Shown here: positions 60,494 through 64,000 of the stretch, in pieces | How positions within the stretch are numbered: position 1 is the stretch's first letter | Layout of the letters: the number at the start of each line of letters is the position of its first letter | Source of the DNA: Lachnospiraceae bacterium | GTDB lineage: Bacteria > Bacillota > Clostridia > Lachnospirales > Lachnospiraceae | Direction of reading: 5' to 3' | Length of the DNA stretch: 64,000 bases | NCBI GenBank assembly: GCA_009911195.1 | Contig: QXWV01000002.1 | Location: 124,001 to 188,000, forward strand | Program-made: the position numbers and the translations under genes | The notes under the pieces: model-generated | What the model saw: the letters and a program-made list of their open reading frames with translations, nothing else | Database searches by the model: none | What the model was told of the DNA's origin: nothing

Positions 60494-62755
60494 TTATATT
60501 TTCATATATCGGTTGGTCCATGAATATAATTTCTGGCCGGAAGTTTTGTCCTTTGCCAGAACACCTATCCGGTAGCAGCCCCCTTGCCATCCGCTGCCGT
60601 CTATAATGGCACAGAATCCGGCCAGACCCACGTTTGTCTGGTCGGGAAGGTTTTCTTCCACATCCCGCCGTATCATGGGTTCAGGAGTTACCGACAATAA
60701 ACAGGCTTCGCCCCCTGCGTGGCTTTGCCCTGCACAATTTCCAGACATATCCTGCTCCGATGCCAGAATGATTTTTTTCTCATATATGGCGTTGTCTGAA
60801 CCTGCCACAAAACAATAGCCCTGAACCAGATAGTCCGTCGCTTTATTTTCCTTTCCCCATACTGCCGGGGTTGGCCCTGCATATTCGATGCTAACCATCA
60901 CGCAGGCATCTTCCCTTGCCCCTGCAAGAAGGTTTTCTGCGGCCTGGGGTTTCCGGTGTATGAGCTTGTGCTCCAATCCGTGCTCCGCTTTTAGCTCAAA
61001 GCCGGTACTCAATATATCCGCAGCCAAATATTTATGATAAAATGGGTCCTTTCCTGCCAATGCCGGATGCCGCGCATACAGCTTATCCTTTTCATGAAGC
61101 AGCCGTTCCAGCTTTTCCCTGTCATCGTCATTCCCTCTGCTTAAGGATTCGTGGTGGTATAAAGGGATATCCTGCAGCACCACATTATAATAGCCTTTTT
61201 CAAAAAGGGAAAAGCAAAAATCCACGTCATTAAATGCCACCGGTAATTCTTCCGGAAACCCTCCTGCCTCTGTGAATTTTTTCTTTTCCACCCCAAGGCA
61301 GGCACCTGTTACCGCTATCACATTCCTCTGTTTCCTGTTCCATCCATAATAGTAGCCAATGCCATCCTCTTTGAACTGTAGCTTATGAACCGGTCCTAAC
61401 CCTAAATTCACGATTCCGGCATGTTGGATACGGATGGAATCCGGATAATAAAGCTTTACTCCCACAGCTCCCACATAGGGCCTGGACGCCATAAGAGATA
61501 GCCGCTGCAGCAGGTTTTCTTTCCTCATCCCGCTGCTTTTCCCCGGTATTTCCACATCGTCATTGAGAAACAGCAGCACATCTCCTTCCGCCGCCTCCGC
61601 GCCCATATTGCACATTCTGGAAAAATGGAAGGGCATAGGCCGATAAAGGTACTTTGCCGGAATTCCCTGCGCTTCCAGCCAGCTTTCCAACTCCCGCTTC
61701 GTTTCTTCCCGGCTTCCGTTATCCACAATGATTATTTCATATTGCTTTCCATATTCCTGCCCCACTTCTGCCAACAGGCTTAAAATGCATCTTTTTAAAA
61801 GTTCCGGGTGGTCTTTTGATGGGATGATGATGGATATTTGCTTCTGTATCGCTCCTGATAATTGTTCTGGCTTTTCTTCCATCCCCAATCCTGGCAAATC
61901 CCCTAATATCTCCCCTGCCATCCGTTCCAGCATCATTTCCCGGTTAGACTTTCCATGAAACAACACCTCATCCAAATGCCCTATCGGAAAATTCCATGCT
62001 TCATCCTGACCCTCTTTATCCTCATTCCCTGTATTCCTGTGCTCTTCCGTATTCCTGTCCGATTCCCCATTCCTGTGCTCTTCCGTATTCCTGTCCTTTT
62101 CCTTATTCCTGCCCTTTGTATCCACAGCGCGTTTCCGGAATCCTCCACACTTTAGGGCAAGAAGATAGCATATCCGGTATATTCCTTTGCTATCCCCTTT
62201 CTCACCCTCTTCCCCGAATGCCCATTTCACTTCCTCTTCCGTAAGTTCCCGCAGCAATTGAGCCCTAACCGCAAAGATACTTCCAAAATAAAAAAAGGAC
62301 AAAAAAGTATCCGGCGACCAATCTGGTTTGAACCAGGGGGTATACCGTATACCTTCCGGGCCCATCACATCTTCATCCCCATACAACATCTTTATCCTTT
62401 TGTGGGAAGAAAAATACTCCCCGATTTCCTCCCTGGCGTTATCGCTAATTATCCCCCGGGAATCCACGAAGACAATCACATCGGCCGTTTCCTTCTGCAA
62501 AGCTTTTCCAAGGCAGTAATCCATACATGCCTCATAAGGTATTTCTTTCACCCTAAGTGCACCGGAGTTATCCAGGGATTGCGCCCTCTCTTCCTCTATC
62601 TGCCTAATCCATGCGTCATAGGATACCGTCTTTTTTTCCAGTATCTGCCCATACTTCCTTCGCTGCCTGTCCGCCAGCACTTCTTTTATAACTTGTTTTA
62701 ATCCTTGTTTCAGCCCTTGCCCAAAGCAGGACTTTACATGCCTAATTATGCTCAA
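60494..62755 (-). CDS. Large family 2 glycosyltransferase with an internal 12-residue repeat
   Basis: 753 residues from a TTG start 11 bp after the preceding stop (AAGGCGGGATGGGCA upstream). The N-terminal part has a degenerate GT-like fold (EACMDYCLGKALQ ... LYGDEDVMG). A hydrophilic repeat follows, residues about 220-242. The second GT-A domain starts QISIIIPSKDHPELLKRC, has LLFLNDDVEIPG and AFNDVDFCFSLFEKGYYNV, and a C-terminal extension of about 130 residues with beta character (possible CBM or sugar-binding domain). Role: polysaccharide repeat synthesis. Confidence 0.88.
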   Translation of the reverse strand: MSIIRHVKSCFGQGLKQGLKQVIKEVLADRQRRKYGQILEKKTVSYDAWIRQIEEERAQSLDNSGALRVKEIPYEACMDYCLGKALQKETADVIVFVDSRGIISDNAREEIGEYFSSHKRIKMLYGDEDVMGPEGIRYTPWFKPDWSPDTFLSFFYFGSIFAVRAQLLRELTEEEVKWAFGEEGEKGDSKGIYRICYLLALKCGGFRKRAVDTKGRNKEKDRNTEEHRNGESDRNTEEHRNTGNEDKEGQDEAWNFPIGHLDEVLFHGKSNREMMLERMAGEILGDLPGLGMEEKPEQLSGAIQKQISIIIPSKDHPELLKRCILSLLAEVGQEYGKQYEIIIVDNGSREETKRELESWLEAQGIPAKYLYRPMPFHFSRMCNMGAEAAEGDVLLFLNDDVEIPGKSSGMRKENLLQRLSLMASRPYVGAVGVKLYYPDSIRIQHAGIVNLGLGPVHKLQFKEDGIGYYYGWNRKQRNVIAVTGACLGVEKKKFTEAGGFPEELPVAFNDVDFCFSLFEKGYYNVVLQDIPLYHHESLSRGNDDDREKLERLLHEKDKLYARHPALAGKDPFYHKYLAADILSTGFELKAEHGLEHKLIHRKPQAAENLLAGAREDACVMVSIEYAGPTPAVWGKENKATDYLVQGYCFVAGSDNAIYEKKIILASEQDMSGNCAGQSHAGGEACLLSVTPEPMIRRDVEENLPDQTNVGLAGFCAIIDGSGWQGGCYRIGVLAKDKTSGQKLYSWTNRYMKI
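62033..62096. repeat. Tandem repeat inside the large GT gene (36-bp period)
   Basis: A 28-bp identical block recurs at 62033-62060 and 62069-62096, period 36 bp, encoding two 12-residue units that start DRNTEEHRN. Further degenerate units flank it. Confidence 0.8.
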
Positions 62756-62768
62756 TGCCCATCCCGCC

Positions 62769-64000
62769 TTAAAACCATTTTTTTACCGCCCCGGCCATGT
62801 CCACTGCAATGCCTTCCGTAAGACGGATAATTTCCATTTCCATTTCCAGTCTGTTCTTCTCCCCCATATTCAGCCTGTCCACTTTTATATTAATATTCGG
62901 GTCTTTCGTGGCAAACACATAGCTTCCGTTACCCAGCCTTTTACCGTTTACAGCTATATTTTTCCTTCCATCTTCCACTGGAATGCCGTTAAACATTAGC
63001 TTTTCTATTTTTACTATGCAATAATCCATCGCCGGGTCAATGCGCAGTATTTTTACATCCCTTTCCACTTCCAGGGATAACATAACCCTATTTTCTCCGG
63101 CATAAGCATCCTTTACAAAAAGCGAATCCTCCTCGCTGTACCCATGCCCTCTGTCCATATAAACCTGAACACGCTCCTCTTGCACGGAACCATCAAATTT
63201 ATGCAGCCATTGTTCCGGCTCCATCACCTTATTGCCTATGGCTTCCCGCATCTCTCCCAAGGCTTTATGGCTGCCGGTAACAAACTTCTGGAAATCCATC
63301 TCACGGCTAACACAATCCTCGGCTTCCTTCTCTGTCATCCCCAGCCTCCGGGCCATCTGTGCCAAATCCAGCTTTTTGCGCTTTTCATCCTCCAGCACAT
63401 AGCAATAAAGGGCACGATAAGCAATCTCTTTTGCCCCCATCGCCTTCCCAAAGGTCCATTCGTAATCAATCACCGTCCAGGGGGAAGCCTTTACAGCTTC
63501 CACATCCTCTATCGTCGCCTCTTCCGGCAGGCTGACCAGTATGTTTGCAAATATCAAATCGTAATCCGCCACCGGGAGTTCTTCCCCCCTGGCCGTCCGC
63601 TTCATATATTCATCAAATAATCCATAAAAGCTGTTCCAGTCTTCCTTTTCCAGAAAGAAATCCATGATTTCCTCCAGCGTCACCCCTGGAATATATTCGC
63701 ATTCCGCCCAGGCCCCATCCTGGAAAATATGGCACTTATTGATTTCCAGCCCGCTTCCTTCGTACCGTTTGGTCAAATCAACGCAAGCTTTGCCCATTTC
63801 CCGGATATGCTCTTTTGCCGCCTGGGAAAGCGCCCATTTCCTTATGACTGGCCTCCCCTCTATTATCCCCAGCTCCGTGCGGATGGCATATTCCTGTGCC
63901 CGGTCATTGGAATATTTGGCATATTTAATCTCTATTTCCGGCCCGGTCACTACTGCATAGGAATTGGAAAATACCGGAAAAAGCCCGTCCTTTATAATTC
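62769..64000 (-). CDS. Kinase-like fold protein of the polysaccharide locus, partial
   Basis: The frame is open from the right edge to the stop at 62769 (about 410 residues visible). It holds text reminiscent of the protein-kinase/choline-kinase fold: an N-lobe with IEIKYAKYSNDRAQEYAIRTE (Lys in KYAKYS), CEYIPGVTLEEIMDFF hinge, DLIFANILV as catalytic-loop-like (usually D-x3-x-N) and TVIDYEWTF as DFG-like. After about residue 290 a beta-rich segment with no named family follows (GYSEEDSLFVKDAYAG). The likely role is phosphorylating a sugar or lipid in the wall polymer. Upstream residues, possibly a methyltransferase or GT domain, lie beyond the window. Confidence 0.6.
   Translation of the reverse strand, partial: IIKDGLFPVFSNSYAVVTGPEIEIKYAKYSNDRAQEYAIRTELGIIEGRPVIRKWALSQAAKEHIREMGKACVDLTKRYEGSGLEINKCHIFQDGAWAECEYIPGVTLEEIMDFFLEKEDWNSFYGLFDEYMKRTARGEELPVADYDLIFANILVSLPEEATIEDVEAVKASPWTVIDYEWTFGKAMGAKEIAYRALYCYVLEDEKRKKLDLAQMARRLGMTEKEAEDCVSREMDFQKFVTGSHKALGEMREAIGNKVMEPEQWLHKFDGSVQEERVQVYMDRGHGYSEEDSLFVKDAYAGENRVMLSLEVERDVKILRIDPAMDYCIVKIEKLMFNGIPVEDGRKNIAVNGKRLGNGSYVFATKDPNINIKVDRLNMGEKNRLEMEMEIIRLTEGIAVDMAGAVKKWF

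Noticed and set aside
61955-62244. Plus-strand ORFs with repeated FRIPVLF-like or ALPYSCPIPHS-like text
   Set aside because: Antisense image of the tandem repeat in the large glycosyltransferase gene.

Overview
The window looks like chromosome of an anaerobic gut-type Firmicute, most likely family Lachnospiraceae (Clostridium cluster XIVa). I base this on medium GC, dense Gram-positive gene content with strong GGAGG-type ribosome sites, LicT/PTS sugar control, YesM/YesN-type two-component control of a glycan operon, LCP-type wall polymer genes, Csp-like subtilase, and a zinc-ribbon MscL. No rRNA, tRNA, CRISPR, integrase or insertion sequence was seen. Most genes lie on the minus strand.

Left part (1-15.7 kb): an unusual response-regulator/GHKL-kinase fusion cut by the window edge, a degenerate polysaccharide deacetylase, peptidase T, then on the plus strand a structured leader RNA with terminator ahead of an orphan sodium-pump decarboxylase beta subunit plus a 44-residue partner. 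A frameshifted GH2 glycosidase and a zinc-ribbon/leucine-rich-repeat membrane protein follow. Then come a MATE exporter with a terminator in its leader, PTS enzyme I, an Rrf2 regulator, an NSS-type sodium symporter and a HAD phosphatase.

Middle (15.9-39.2 kb): (a) a cysK-metN-metI-metQ sulfur amino acid operon with a promoter followed by a perfect 10+10 bp inverted repeat, a likely operator; (b) a beta-glucoside PTS operon (EIIA, LicT antiterminator, EIIBC, GH1 6-phospho-beta-glucosidase, NagB-like protein) headed by a clear promoter and a RAT/terminator antitermination switch; (c) a glycan-use operon (ABC importer, fucose-isomerase-like enzyme, a class V PLP enzyme with a small unknown protein, GH31 and GH95 glycosidases), divergent from a YesM/YesN-type sensor kinase and AraC-type response regulator that probably control it.

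Right part (39.3-64 kb): a frameshifted carbamate kinase, a signal-peptidase-II-like protein, mscL, a MerR/TipAS regulator with a 19-bp-spacer promoter, a secreted lipoprotein, a remnant of a type I restriction specificity subunit, a membrane protein, a subtilase, clpX with an acidic extension, htrA, and then a wall or exopolysaccharide locus (LCP ligase, polyprenyl glycosylphosphotransferase, phosphoglucomutase, five GT2 glycosyltransferases and a kinase-like protein running off the right edge).

The most notable points are the receiver-kinase fusion, the leader RNA before the orphan sodium pump subunits, the sulfur-operon operator, the PLP enzyme pair embedded in a glycan operon, the hsdS relic, and a 12-nt leader motif repeated at identical spacing before three unrelated genes. 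Two clean single-base frameshifts (GH2, arcC) are either recent pseudogenes or sequencing errors.
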